This document shows positions 1 through 10,898 of a stretch of 64,000 nucleotides of DNA, piece by piece. The position numbers and the translations under genes are program-made. The stretch's first letter is position 1, and each line of letters starts with the position of its first letter. This DNA is from Acanthosoma haemorrhoidale. Taxonomy: Eukaryota > Arthropoda > Insecta > Hemiptera > Acanthosomatidae. The notes below the pieces were generated by a model. It saw only the letters and a list, made by a program, of their open reading frames with translations. It did not search any database and was not told the origin of the DNA. The DNA is taken from positions 62,001-126,000 of the forward strand of contig CAKNEZ010000030.1 of the NCBI GenBank assembly GCA_930367205.1, written 5' to 3'.

Positions 1-620
1 ATGTTGTCTTCGTGGCTGTTAATTCGTGTTTAAACAGAAATACTAAAATGTATACGAATAAGAGATTAAATTTAAGAGAGCAGCGTAAACAATAAAAAGT
101 TTTGGCAAGAAAAACAAATAAAAAAAAGTTTAATACTACCAAAGCTGAATTTAATGGGAATTTTTATTGACCATTCTTTGAGAAACTTTTTATATTTTTT
201 ATATAGAGTTTTGAAATAATTAAATTAATGAAAACCCATAGTCTAAATGGCAATTATGAAACTCCCACGCCCATAGCCATATCAATTTTAATAGCGATAT
301 TTCACTTTATAGCTCATATCTTTCTAAACGTGAATGGAAGGATTTTTTTTTAAACAGCTGTCTGTCTGTCTGTGACTTGAGCGAGAGTAGAATTGAAATG
401 ATCCTATCGATATGAACTTTTAAATGTATACTCAACCAATCACCGAGCTAAGGAGCGTACGTTTTAAGTTAATAAATGATAACTAGATCTATGTAAAGAA
501 TATTAGAATATCAAAACAGTCGGTCCTAGTATTCTACCTTTTAAGCATTCTGTCACTGCTCATAAGTTTTTTTTCAATGTTTGGTAAGGCGCCCGTAACA
601 CGAAAATTAATTCTAACGTA
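1..620. other. AT-rich intergenic DNA, nothing recognised
   Basis: I see no open frame of interest, repeat or RNA gene. A short GTCT/CTGT run lies near 358-372. The segment ends at the mariner terminus. Confidence 0.5.
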
Positions 621-1545
621 TACGAGGGTGGTCTGAAAAGTTTCCGACCTAACAAAGATACAAGACGTTTTTTCAGAAATTTATTTTTTATTTTTCAACA
701 TAGTCTCCTTGTAACTCTACACACTTCTCCCAGCGATGCTCCCATCTCTGTAACCCGTCCAAATAGTACTCGGCGTTTATCTCTGCCAAATAATCGTTCA
801 CGAAGGTGCCTCTTCATTTTACGAAAATCTCTGTCCTCTGAGCGCAATGTTTAGGTGAGGAAACAAACAGAAGTCGCTTGGGGATAGATCTGGGGAGTAA
901 GGCGGATGGTCAAGCAGTTCAAACCGTAATTCATGGATTTTCGCCATGGCAACCGCTGAGGTGTGAGACGGTGCGTTGTCCTGGTGAAACAGGATTTTCT
1001 TTTTCTGCAAATGTGGCCGTTTTTCCGCAAGTTCTGCCTTCAGCTTGTCAAGTAATGATGCGTAGTATGCTCCTGTAATGGTTTTTCCTTTTTGAAGATA
1101 ATCGAATAAAATAACTCCATAACTATCCCAAAAAACAGTCGCCATCACTTTCCCAGCCGAAAAAACAGTTTTTGCTTTTTTTGGAGCCGGTTCCCCTTTG
1201 CAGTCCACTGTTTGGACTGTATTTTTGTTTCGGGCGTATAATGGTGTATCCAAGTTTCATCCACAGTAATTAATTGGCGCCAAAACTCGGATTTATTGCG
1301 CCTAAACTGCGCCAACAGAGCGTTGGAAATGTTCATTCGAACACGTTTTTGGTCTAACGTGAGCAAACGCGGCACCCAACGCGCGGACAGCTTTCTCATC
1401 TCTAAATGTTGATTTAATATGTGACAAACACGTTCTTTTGACATGTTCATAACCTCTGCTATCTCTCTCACTTTAATTCGGCGGTCGTCTAGCACCATTT
1501 GGTGAACTTTGGCGATGTTTTCGTCGGTTGTTGCAGTTTTTTTTT
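621..1545 (-). mobile_element. Truncated mariner element
   Basis: The left edge carries a mariner-type terminal inverted repeat starting TACGAGGGTGGTCTGAAAAG just after a TA dinucleotide. The transposase reads leftwards from about 1540. The other terminus and the first part of the gene are missing: homology stops in a poly-T/A stretch near 1540-1550. The element is therefore 5'-deleted relative to its gene and cannot move by itself. Confidence 0.85.
688..1540 (-). pseudogene. Mariner transposase relic (DD34D), frameshifted
   Basis: This is the remains of a mariner transposase, the cut-and-paste enzyme of Tc1/mariner elements. Reading on the minus strand, the second helix-turn-helix region (IAKVHQMVLDDRRIKVREIA) comes first, followed by the first catalytic block ITVDETWIHHY. 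A frameshift follows near 1190-1205. The next frame carries the second block LFHQDNAPSHT and the third block SPDLSPSDFCLF. The second and third aspartates are separated by 34 residues, the mariner signature. A second frameshift near 820 is followed by the usual C-terminus (NDYLAEINAEYYLDGLQRWE) and a stop at 688-690. The N-terminal ~70 residues are absent. All three catalytic aspartates survive, but in different frames, so the gene is dead. Confidence 0.9.
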
Positions 1546-2140
1546 TAATTTGGTTTATTTTAAATTTATGTAGTATTTTATCTTTACTTTATAAATAATA
1601 TACAATTGACATAACTAAATGTTGCTGTATAAATTAAATGACTATAAATCAATGAATAGGCCATTGATCCTTGATTAACTAGGGCATTAAGACGCTCACA
1701 TTTTATTGCACAAGACAATAAACATGACTGAAAAAAATCTCACCGGAAATACGAACCGTGAAGCAGTTGCTCCGACATCATCTTCATTAGTCTATGTTTT
1801 TTTTGTTTTTTTTTCTTTTTTCATTGTTTTTCAAGCTGCCACACAGACGTAGCACAAATGAAAGAGCTGGAGGTTTTAATTTGTGGGCAGTCGGTGTAAT
1901 TTTCACGGAGGTTGTCTGCTAAATGAGACAGAACGTCCACAGGAGTCCAGCTACCTTCTACTGCGCCACGGGCTCACAAATTGCAGGCCACTTTGTGCAA
2001 ATATCTGTCATTATTCATGATTTTTACATCTCCGGCATTGAACTCGTCTTGGAGGAACATTGCTTATACCGAAGAAGTAGTAATCGGAATACACTTCGCT
2101 CAGTAAGTACATATTTCGTTTTTTACATCATCCATCGTGT
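1546..2140. other. Intergenic DNA, nothing recognised
   Basis: This holds AT-rich sequence with a poly-T-rich patch near 1796-1830. A modestly GC-richer stretch at 1860-2100 is open for 84 codons (1923-2177, plus), but it resembles nothing I know and has no supporting signals. Confidence 0.4.
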
Positions 2141-2970
2141 TATAGAGGGTCTTTCATTAAGCGCTTCCTATCTTTAAATTTAAATAAAACAAAGTGTGTG
2201 TGAGATATCATCGAAATTTTTTATTCGTTTGAAAGGCCTATTGATGCCATTATGTATGGAATATAGCATCGTGCAAATGTCCGCCGCGGCTTCGCTGGGT
2301 GGCGCGCATCCAAAATGTCTAATTTTCCGATGGCATGGGTTATGAGGTCCGTTGGCTTTGAGGACTGCTGTGATTTATGGCTTAAGAAAACCCCACAAGA
2401 AAAAGTCTAACGGGGTCAAAACACACGATCTCGGTGGCCAGTTCACCTCTGCGTGAGATGACCACACGTCGTTGTCTATGGTCGTTTACCTTCAGCTCCT
2501 GGGTAAGTTGAATTTTGTACGGGTGCAGGCCCAAGTCACGACGCAAAATTCGCCAAGTTGTGGATTGCGAAAGACCATGCGTTCTTGTGAGCGACATGAA
2601 ATCGACTCCTTTGGATTCTCCTGCACACTCTCACGGACAGCGGCGATGTTGCGTTTCGCCGTCGTACGGATGTTGGTCGATTGTTTACTGAACCAGTGGA
2701 CTCAAATTTATCCACCACACTGCAAATAGTACCCTCGGTAGGACGGTTACGGCGACCGCGGAACGTTGCCCGAACAGAACACCCATATTGATAAAACAAT
2801 TTTATCATTTTCACATGCTGTTGAACGCTATATTCGTCCATAGTGATTTGGCAAAACAGACTGAATAAATGACAGCCAATTCGACAGATGCAGCTTCAAC
2901 AATATGGCCGCTATCAACTGTCAAAGTTTGGAAGTTCCTATTGGAAGACGCTTTACATCGTTCGGATGTA
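2141..2970 (-). mobile_element. Internally deleted DD41D (rosa-type) mariner-related element
   Basis: The element is defined by its transposase relic. The left (gene 3') end shows a terminal-like TATAGAGGGTCTTTCATTAA at 2141-2160. A diverged possible partner lies near 2940-2965, but the match is weak, so the right boundary is approximate. Confidence 0.6.
2250..2841 (-). pseudogene. DD41D-type transposase relic, core deleted
   Basis: The gene starts at an ATG at 2841 (MDEYSVQQHVKMIKLFYQYG), a helix-turn-helix N-terminus typical of a Tc1/mariner-related family abundant in insects. A frameshift near 2590 leads into STTWRILRRDLGLHPYKIQL and ELKVNDHRQRR. The catalytic centre is then missing: the reading jumps to NWPPRSCVLTPLDFFLWGFL in another frame, which is the region of the third catalytic aspartate. 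After more decay comes the family C-terminus SRGGHLHDAIFHT and a stop at 2250-2252. The first and second catalytic aspartates are deleted. The family name rests on the match of these blocks to the second copy at 12144, where the D-to-D spacing can be counted. Confidence 0.8.
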
Positions 2971-3736
2971 GTACATCCTTATAGTTTTTTTCATGTTATA
3001 AAATGTACCATGAGTGAATCCAACGAGGCTTTAACGAGAAAAAAAAGTAGCTATTGTGCTTACGCACGTCTTTTCTTAAGTCTAACGGACATTGGACATT
3101 GCTTACCAACTACGGGTATCCGGAACTGATGCTTGGCTTTCCCGTAAGGACTTTTACTGAGGAGACACCTTTTCCCTTACTTACCTGGGTACTCTTACCC
3201 CCGTGAAGGGTATAACTATGTTGAAGCCACAGATTTATTTTTACCTTGAAAACTTTGTTTAACGTGCTCATTGCACATTTAATTTATATTTCCTCTAGTT
3301 TAAGTTTGCGTATTTGCTTCTTAATTGTTTAAGAAAACAAAATGTTAAACCAGGCGTGTTGTTAAACTGTGAGTCCTAATCCCGGCCAAAATGTAAACAT
3401 TGCAGGCTCGGCTTGCCCCCCTCTCTACACCGGGCTGTCTTATTCCATCTCTCGCCGATGTTACATCGGGTGAATCCGCTCGACATTTCTCTCTGCAGGC
3501 ATAGTTCTCTATGTGAGTACGAACATTTTCACACACAAACGGGGATTTGTCATCAAATGACCTACTGGCATTGAGCTTCAAGAAGACTGGTATTTCAATG
3601 TTTATTACTTTACGATCGAGGGATCTATAGTTTCGGGATTGTTAAATGGTAAATTTTGAACAATGTCGTTGCATCTAATTAAGCTCACGCTTACATTTAA
3701 ATTCTTGCATATTGTTGTTATGGATGTATAATTTAG
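2971..3736. other. Intergenic DNA with a GC-rich patch
   Basis: A GC-rich block at about 3350-3560 stands out from its AT-rich surroundings. Its minus-strand translation includes AGIRTHSLTT, a phrase often produced by dispersed repeats carrying a tRNA-like B box, but I cannot complete a SINE structure. Nothing else is recognised. Confidence 0.35.
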
Positions 3737-3850
3737 TTATTTATTCATTATAAAGTTATTTATTCATTATAAATTTATTTATTCATTATAAATTTATTTA
3801 TTCATTATAAATTTATTTATTCATTATAGGTTTATTTATTCATTATAAAT
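3737..3850. repeat. 19-bp tandem repeat, 6 copies
   Basis: Six head-to-tail copies of a 19-bp AT-rich unit (TTATTTATTCATTATAAAT, with end variants AAG and AGGT) are directly visible with exact spacing. Confidence 0.95.
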
Positions 3851-5373
3851 AAATTTATTTATTATTATTGCTTAAGCGAGTGTGAAATTGTTGATTCCGC
3901 TAGTGTGAACAAATATTATGTTAAAAATTATTGAATTAATTTGTTATTTCTACTATTTCAAGGCAAGCTTGCTCATAGATATTAATTCGTTTCCAGTTAA
4001 AATTTTGTTTAACTTTGCTATTTATTTTGAATATATATCAATTGTTAAGATTACATGTTTATTCTTTTATAATAATTCTTAAATACCCAGTTGCAATTTT
4101 GAGCCACATATTTTCTACGCTAGTAAGGAGGAAAGGTTCTACTGAACCTCTCAGGCTGCGTAAACAACTATATACATTCAAAGTAAAGGTTGAATGAACA
4201 TAACCACGCATGTCAACGACGTTTGATGTGGATAAGGAGGATTTTTGGATAGGGTAGGATAAAAGTTCAAAGTCCCAGGCTCCAGGACTCCGAAGGAGGA
4301 ACGAAACGAAGGAGGAGGTAGTTTTGGATTTGGGAGTTTATTATGGGAGTATTCCAGGATTTCAACTGGGCTCAGAAATATGAGAACGGTGGACTTTTTG
4401 GTTGTCAGAAACCGCAGCACACCCTCCAGAGTTAGTGGTTCTTCCCCCCTCCCTGTTGGTGCTTAGCCTTGAATACATGCAAAATGGAATTTTGAATAAG
4501 AAATAGATTTGCTATGCAACATTTCTGCGATAGTGAGTGACACAAATAATGTGCTCATCGGTTGTGGCTTTTAGAAAACCCTGGGTGCTAAAAGGGACGA
4601 AGTGATTGGCAAAGAATAATAGACAGGCTTGGCCAGTCCAATCAGGATGGTTTGCTGGGTAAGTCTGACCCGGGAGTCTAAGGAATCTGTCAGTAGTTCC
4701 GTTTTAGTATTAAATGCATAATAATGTAGTAATTTTCCAAGTCAAATAGTTGCTTTTATGTTGCTAAAATATTTACGAGATAATATTAGATGTAAGGGAG
4801 TAAATGAGATTAATATATTCAGAGAGGCTGAAGACTCTGTAATTACCATAACCTCTCCAGCTGGAGGTAATGCTGTAACAGCCTATTATAATAAAACGTA
4901 ATTATAAACAAAGTGGATCGATTTACAACGCACATTATATTACAATATATTAATTTATGTGGAGGTAGAGTGCAACAACTATCCCAGTGGCCTAGAGACA
5001 GATTACACACTAACCTGAATAACTAGATTCACCTCTCGCCTTGTCGGCGAGTATTACGATAATTTATTATGGGGCATTGCTAATAATTATAATACATATG
5101 ATGTAATATAGTATTTTAGTTTTAATGTTTATCGGTGAACGTGAAAAAACACACGCCCGAGATCCGAACCCGGGTTATTTTCTGTATGTGAAAATTGTTA
5201 CCTCTGGAATAAATTATAAGTAGATATGTATTGCTACTTATGGTAAAACATGAAATATGAAATGAATACATGGTAGACAACTTCAGCATTGAAGAGCCTA
5301 ATTTAAAACAAAGAAATCATCAAAACCTGCAGGTAAACCTTTATCCAGTTTCAGGTATACTCTGTCTTATCAA
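3851..5373. other. Intergenic DNA, possible old repeat pieces
   Basis: A GC-richer block at about 4200-4440 (GGAGGA-rich) looks like repeat debris but has no second copy in the window. At 5155-5178 the minus strand contains a T-arm-like stem and loop around GGGTTCGGATCTC, without the rest of a tRNA. Nothing here is annotated with confidence. Confidence 0.35.
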
Positions 5374-5592
5374 TTGTGGTTTAAATATAACCACTATTGG
5401 CAACTAAAGCCTACCCACATCCACCCAACTGACTGAAGTGATTTTTCAAAGACCAGATAGGTAGTAGAAATAATATTAAATTGAAGTATCACAGGTATAA
5501 AAATATCTATATTAATTATTATTTAAGAAAACCATAAAACCTATGGTCTGATAAACTGGACAGTGACCCAATTCAAATCTAAACCATAATTA
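5374..5592 (+). repeat. Inverted repeat arm A
   Basis: This segment matches the reverse complement of 6281-6535 through blocks such as AAGCCTACCCACA, ATATCTATATTAATTATT, TTTAAGAAAACCAT and GGTCTGATAAACTGG, with indels between them. I judge the identity at roughly 75-80 percent by eye. Confidence 0.8.
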
Positions 5593-5888
5593 TACATACT
5601 TAATCCTTCGGTTTATAGAACTGTCACAAGGTAGGGGTATGATTTCATAATCAATTGTAAAGATAGAAGAACGTTTTGTGAGAAGTAATATATGAGGAGT
5701 TGTGATGATCCTGAAAGCAGAAATCTGAAAATAAAGAGGGTTCTATAACAGCCTGAATGAAAGTATGGGTTTTTTTTTTGTGCGTTTTTTATGCGCTGGT
5801 TCATTCGATGGAGTATACGACTATTTCAGATGATAAACACATCAAACTGGTGGATATGAGTAAGACAAATTTTTGATTAATGTACTAT

Positions 5889-5996
5889 AATGTAATATGG
5901 GTATTCAAAATTCAAATTCAAATAAATTAATTTAAATATTTATTCTGGGGGCTAATAGGCTATGAATATAGTACACAACAAACCAACAACTTCTTA
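5889..5996 (+). repeat. Inverted repeat arm B
   Basis: This segment matches the reverse complement of 6573-6686. Shared blocks include TTCAAAATTCAAATTCAAAT, TTTATTCTGGGGGCTAATA and a common ACTTCTTA end. It lies between arms A and A', so the two inverted repeats are interleaved rather than nested. Confidence 0.8.
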
Positions 5997-6280
5997 TGAA
6001 TACAATCTTCTTTGGAGATGATCTAAATTTAGGTTTTATAATTGTAATTAAAGGAAAATTGTATTTATCATATCAAATTAATGTCTTTCTAGATGTGGAA
6101 TTATGAAAAAAGGAGAAGAATACTGATTTGAAGGAACAGTTGAATAACTGGAACAATCATTAGTCAAGAAGAAAAATTAATACACAGAGAAAACGTGAAA
6201 GAAAAACCTAAATAGTCAAAAATAAATTATCATACATATTGAAATATAGTTATATAAACAAATTGAAGGGATATGTATGC

Positions 6281-6535
6281 ATATGTATGGTTTAGATGAG
6301 AATTGGGTCACTACCCAGTTTATCAGACCGGAAACCTACGGAAACATGGTTTTCTTAAACAATAATTAATATAGATATTTTTCACCTGTATTAATTTATT
6401 TCATTACATTTCTTCTACCTCTCTCTGGTTTCTGAAAATCACTTGAGTTCATGCTTGGAACGCCGGTTGTGGGTAGGCTTAGTATGCATGTAACGCGCAG
6501 TTGCCGACAGTGCTTTTATTTAAACTACAGTTAAT
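6281..6535 (-). repeat. Inverted repeat arm A'
   Basis: Reverse-complement partner of 5374-5592. Outer homology continues through a GTTTAAATA...ACT...GGCAACT block. No transposase is seen between the arms. Confidence 0.8.
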
Positions 6536-6572
6536 TATATAAATAATTAATTAATAAAAAATTAAATTTAAG

Positions 6573-6686
6573 TAAGAAGTTTATTGTTGGTTCGTTATAT
6601 ACTAGATTCGTGGGATATTAGCCCCCAGAATAAATATAGGAAATACATTTATTTGAATTTGAATTTTGAATGTCCATATTACATTA
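6573..6686 (-). repeat. Inverted repeat arm B'
   Basis: Reverse-complement partner of 5889-5996. A poly-A run lies downstream at about 6800-6817. Confidence 0.8.
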
Positions 6687-6689
6687 ATA

Positions 6690-7570
6690 AAACATTTTCC
6701 TTACTGATTTCCAGTTTGATGTCTTAGTAAAAGGCACCCATCATCCCAAATAATTTCCTTTATTTTTCCTACATCCTATATTTCCAGTTGAGAGCTAAGG
6801 AAAAAAAAAAAAAAAAATCTCACTTAATAATTAATTATTATAGCTTTACAATTTATTTACACAAGAACAGAAAAAAAGAAACTTTAACGAAATATATTGA
6901 ACAAATTCGAATTTGCCGCTAAGGTATATGGTAGGTATGGTGACTAATAAATATTCCATAGCTTTCTTTGGGACACAAACTGAATTTTTTGTCTAGAATA
7001 CTTAGGTTGATGGTAGATTGCGCAAATAGTTTGTTAGCTCTCGATTGACACAATTTTCGTAGTCCATTCATAACACAGTCCAAACATTTCTGTTACTGTA
7101 CTTAAAAATATATTTTGCCAATATACCTAATTAACAGTTGTCATGGTTAAGCCAGTCTGGAGTTAGTACCTTTCCATGGTGTGGTTATGATGGAGTAGAA
7201 CACTAACAGCAATAAGCTAGGTTTAAGGAAATCGTGTTTGACCTGATTATTTTGACAAATACATCGTGAATAATTAACCAGGCTATTATGACAACCTTAT
7301 TTATAGTTGTTTACTCCTACTTGAGGTCTAGGCAATTAACCTCTTTCATTGAAGCTATCGCACACATATCGATACGGCATGAGGTCGATAGAGACAGACA
7401 GACTTCGATCCGACAAGCACACGCTATGCTGACTGGGTCAATGTGGCACATGCCGTATCCGAGGATCAATGTGGCACATGCCATATCCGAGGATCAATGA
7501 AGAAAACCCCCCCATCATTCTGCATCCTAAAACCGCGACAGTAACGAGTGGGATACCGACAGACCTGGCA
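6690..7570. other. Intergenic DNA with a 28-bp tandem duplication
   Basis: Two copies of a 28-bp unit (starting TCAATGTGGCACATGCC) lie at 7438-7493 and differ by one base. The rest shows no recognisable feature. Confidence 0.6.
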
Positions 7571-7826
7571 AGTTTTATAATGCCAAGAACAAGTAGAAGG
7601 GTCCTGAGCAGAACTGTATACCTGCCTTGTGACTTCATGGTTGTTACTGATGGTTCCTGTTATTTTTAAGTAAGAAACCGCACCCCTTCAAGATATCCCT
7701 ACTTCCCAGAATCCTATCCTTTTCTTATACGTATATGTCTCAGCTTTAGTCCCAGACCACACTCGTCCCTAGACATTCTACCCAGTATGTAGTAACGTAA
7801 CTCTTAATATTAGTTCATAATATGTT
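7571..7826 (+). mobile_element. Dispersed AGTT element, copy 1 (3' part deleted)
   Basis: This is the first of eight copies of an unnamed ~320-bp element. It starts AGTTTTATAATG and carries the conserved internal block (GAACAAGTAGAAGG, GCAGAACTGTATACCTGCC, CCCAGAATC). It loses most of the 3' third after about 7815, so no second end or target duplication can be checked. Confidence 0.8.
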
Positions 7827-8045
7827 GTCATGATCGAACAAAATAAAAAGTTATTTTCTCCAAATATGAGCCATGAATAATGTGACAGTGATGCTACAAT
7901 GAAATGCAACGCTAAATGACCAGATAGTTTTCCAAATAACAGGCCCTTAAGTACCTATCTACAAATTGTAATTTGTAATTAGTAAACATTTCAGGCGACG
8001 AGCTAAGAACAACATAACTCATTCACGTAACATGGAATTATATAT
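7827..8045. other. Intergenic spacer
   Basis: AT-rich sequence with no recognised feature. Confidence 0.4.
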
Positions 8046-8302
8046 CTGTACCTCGGAGGGATACAACACTATGCCATTTTTTTGTCCAATTGAAAAAAAA
8101 AACCGTAAAAAAGGTTTTTTTTCATTTTATAACAACTGCATGATGTAAATAACAATAAATAGAATGTTCTGGTAAAATATTGTTTCAACATCTCAATAAA
8201 TAGCTGTGCCAATACAAACACTTTTTGTTGAAAAAAAGTTTAAAACTCCTCTCCTGTAAAGTTATGAAAATGGACATAGTGTTGTATCCCTCCGAGGTAC
8301 AG
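8046..8302. mobile_element. MITE with ~36-bp terminal inverted repeats
   Basis: The ends are near-perfect inverted repeats of each other. The left end begins CTGTACCTCGGAGGGATACA, and its reverse complement closes the element at 8302, extending inward through ACACTATG(T)CCATTTT. The interior is AT-rich and non-coding. The flanks on both sides are ATATAT-like, consistent with a TA or short TA-rich target, but the exact duplication is ambiguous because the target is itself palindromic. The parent transposase family is unknown. Confidence 0.85.
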
Positions 8303-8582
8303 ATATATAAAGAGGCATTATAACTAATTATGCATAAAATGACACTTTATGTTGTCATGACTAAATAAATATAGTTTTCCCCTAATTATATTTATTTAAG
8401 TATTTTTTTAATAGCATTTATGTATTTTTATTTGCTTGCAAGTCCAGAAGAAGGCAAAATTGGCGATACTTCCAGATCTTTAACAACAAATTAAAGTTTT
8501 AAGAGAGTTTTAAGAGTTTTAAGAGAACAAAGAGAGTTTTAAGACATATTCTTCCCTTCAATACTGCCATATCAATCATGGT
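8303..8582. other. Intergenic spacer
   Basis: AT-rich, with a small direct repetition of GAGAGTTTTAAGA near 8495-8545. Nothing else is seen. Confidence 0.4.
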
Positions 8583-8876
8583 TTAGGACTCATTGTAGAG
8601 TTTTTCGACCCTTGTAAAAAGGGTAGCAGACCCATCCCTCAACAAGCCGTGGTCTGCTGCAACAGAAGCGGACATAGGCAGTTAGACGGCTGATAGTTGA
8701 AGTTTCACTTCGAACACCGCTCCCATTGACGGAGGACATACTTTGACGAAGAATAAAAGTGACTTGATGAATTGAAAAGTAACTGTTTCGCTTTCTCATA
8801 TTAAAATGCTTTCTCTGTCTCTTTAAGAGGCCGCTTGCAAGAGTCTGGAATAATTTCTGTAGACCTGAAGCTATTA
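8583..8876 (-). repeat. Dispersed repeat R4, copy 1
   Basis: This ~290-bp segment is repeated in the opposite orientation at 24249-24526. On the minus strand both copies translate to related stretches (IIASGLQKLFQ, LASGLLKRQRK, YVRFCCSRPRLV, GWVCYPFYKG), suggesting descent from a coding sequence I do not recognise. Copy 2 has stops, so neither copy looks like a working gene. In both places an AGTT element lies nearby, but the relative order differs. Confidence 0.7.
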
Positions 8877-8889
8877 TAGACTTGTCGTT

Positions 8890-9236
8890 AGTTTTATAAT
8901 GCTTGCTTATATACAATATTTATAATCATGCTAAGAACAAGTAGAAGGGGCTTGAGCAGAACTGTATACCCACCTCGTGACTTCATGGAAGTCACTGATG
9001 GTTCCCTGTTATTTTTTAAGTAAGCAACCGCACCCCTCCAAGACCTCCCTACTTCTCAGAATCTTATCCTTTTCTTATACATATATGTCTCAGCTTTACC
9101 CCCTAGACATTCCACCCAGTATGTAGTAACGTAACTCTTAATATTTGTATATACCAGTGTTTTGCTTTTACTTCATAAAAAAGCTTTTCTCTCTTTTTTT
9201 TTTTTTAAAACTCTCTTTTACAAAGATTATTTAACT
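8890..9236 (+). mobile_element. Dispersed AGTT element, copy 2
   Basis: A full-length copy with a small insertion after the first 13 bases. It begins AGTTTTATAATGC and ends GATTATTTAACT. The triplet GTT lies immediately outside both ends (8887-8889 and 9237-9239), consistent with a 3-bp target duplication. Confidence 0.8.
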
Positions 9237-10116
9237 GTTGATTAATATTAGTTGACCATAATTTCTCCAATGTTTAAATACTGTATTTAGTTTAAATCAA
9301 TTATACACTAAATTGTATGTTTGTATACATACAAACAATGTGATGAGCTCGAATGAAAAATATGGAGAGAATTCCGGGACTTAGGGAGCAAATCTGAGTC
9401 TTCAAATGTTTGTGTCAACTTTTACCTTTTAGGCTTTAAATATTTTAAATAAAGATTTGAATTTTCGCTTAAATGTACGCCTCCCTAAGCTGGAGAGCCA
9501 TGGACGCTCAGTAAATAAGTGGGGATAGTGGGCAGCGTCCATCTCATGGAATTGTGTGTAATCCATGCCACATTTATGTTACAATAGATCCAGGTAATCA
9601 GAAGTATTGTATGAATGATTGTTACTTGATAAGGAATTTACTAGTCTTCGGATCAAGATCAAGATCAAGTAAATTACTTTGTAAAAGTTTGTACACATAC
9701 AAGGGAACATTGATTTTAGTTCTGAGGATTGGAATGATCTGATTTGTATAAAAAAGTAAATTGTCCAAACCGTTTTTTTCTTGGCTCTTACGTCTTGTAT
9801 GAGGGCAAAAGCTTTCAACACAACAGTCTACAATTCCAATAAATTTGTATGGCAATATTTGAAATGTTGATTACTTTACGTAATTTACTACTCTATTATA
9901 TATAATATTAGGATATATATATATATATTTATTAATACATTTAAATAAACCATGACGACTTAAATACCTGATTCCTTTGTTTTTAGAAATGTCCTTGAAA
10001 TTATTTTTCTACCGCCCTATTTAATGCCTTCTCAACCTCGAGGGAAAATAATAATACTCTGAATGTTTAAAGTTAACGTAACAGGGCTCACTATGACCCC
10101 TAGTAACTGATATATA
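9237..10116. other. Intergenic DNA, nothing recognised
   Basis: AT-rich, with a short GATCAA triplication near 9650-9668 and a TA-rich run near 9895-9930. Open frames at 9554-9855 on both strands look like chance. Confidence 0.4.
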
Positions 10117-10898
10117 TTGGCTTGGCAAGAAAGTAATTTCGGTTTGCACCAGTAGATAGCGTTATGTTTGTTTCCTAATTCTTTTGTCGATGTTAGAATT
10201 TTTATTTTCTTTTGAGATTTGGTAGTCGATACTTTTAGGTTGCTTTAGAAAGAAATTCAGTGTAATTTTGTTCACAGCTGTCAGTTTTAACATGGAGTGC
10301 AAAAATAATCATTTCCGACACATTTCACCTTTTTATTTTCATAAAGGCAAGAAAGCGGCTGAGGATCAAAAAGAGATATGTAAAATTTATGGCGTTGATT
10401 GTTGGAACAGAACGCACATGTCAGAATTGAATTAAAAAAAATTCGTTCTGGAGATTTTTCACTGAAAGATGACCAACGTTCTATTCTACCTTCTGAAGTT
10501 GATGATGACAAAATGAAAGCCATAATTGAATCGAATCGTCACATAACTGTGCAGGAGATTGAAAAACAGTTAAATGTATCACACACAACAATTGAAAATC
10601 ATATAAGACGTCTTGGACTTGTTAAGAAGCTCGATATTTGGGTTTCGCCACGACAATGCGAGGTTTACATAACTTCTTAAATGGTAAAAAAATCAGTAAT
10701 AACGATGACCTCAAACCGCACTTGGTTGAGTTTTTTTTGCTGATAAGGACCAGAAGTTCTATGAGAACGGGATCATGAAGTTACCAGAATGATGGCAAAA
10801 GGTCAACCGAACTGATTGGAAGATATTTGACTTTGTGTAGAAATAATTAAGTTTTTTTTCACACTAAAAAAGCGAAATTACTTTCTTGCCAACCTCAG
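10117..10898 (+). mobile_element. Internally deleted mariner with both terminal inverted repeats
   Basis: The left end (GGCTTGGCAAGAAAGTAATT) and the right end (AATTACTTTCTTGCCAACCT) are inverted repeats matching over about 20 bases, and TA sits at both outer edges (10115-10116 and 10899-10900). The ends resemble those of the mariner lineage that includes the SETMAR-type transposase. At 782 bp it is shorter than the usual ~1.3 kb because the catalytic core is gone. It is a plausible non-autonomous derivative. Confidence 0.85.
10292..10840 (+). pseudogene. SETMAR-type mariner transposase relic, catalytic core deleted
   Basis: The reading starts at an ATG at 10292 (HISPFYFHKGKKAAEDQKEI), the first helix-turn-helix of this mariner lineage. 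Two frameshifts and a lost tryptophan codon follow near 10390-10440 (RTCQN, then a stop). The next frame carries RSGDFSLKDDQRS and SEVDDDKMKAIIESNRHIT, then the second helix-turn-helix LNVSHTTIENHIRRLGLVKK. After 10650 the whole DD34D centre is missing, and the sequence jumps to the C-terminal blocks ADKDQKFYE, GIMKLPE and WQKV in yet another frame, ending near 10840. Confidence 0.85.

Noticed and set aside
5150..5185. tRNA-like T-arm (GGGTTCGGATCTC, minus strand)
   Set aside because: No matching D-arm, anticodon arm or acceptor stem around it, so not a tRNA and not a demonstrable SINE.
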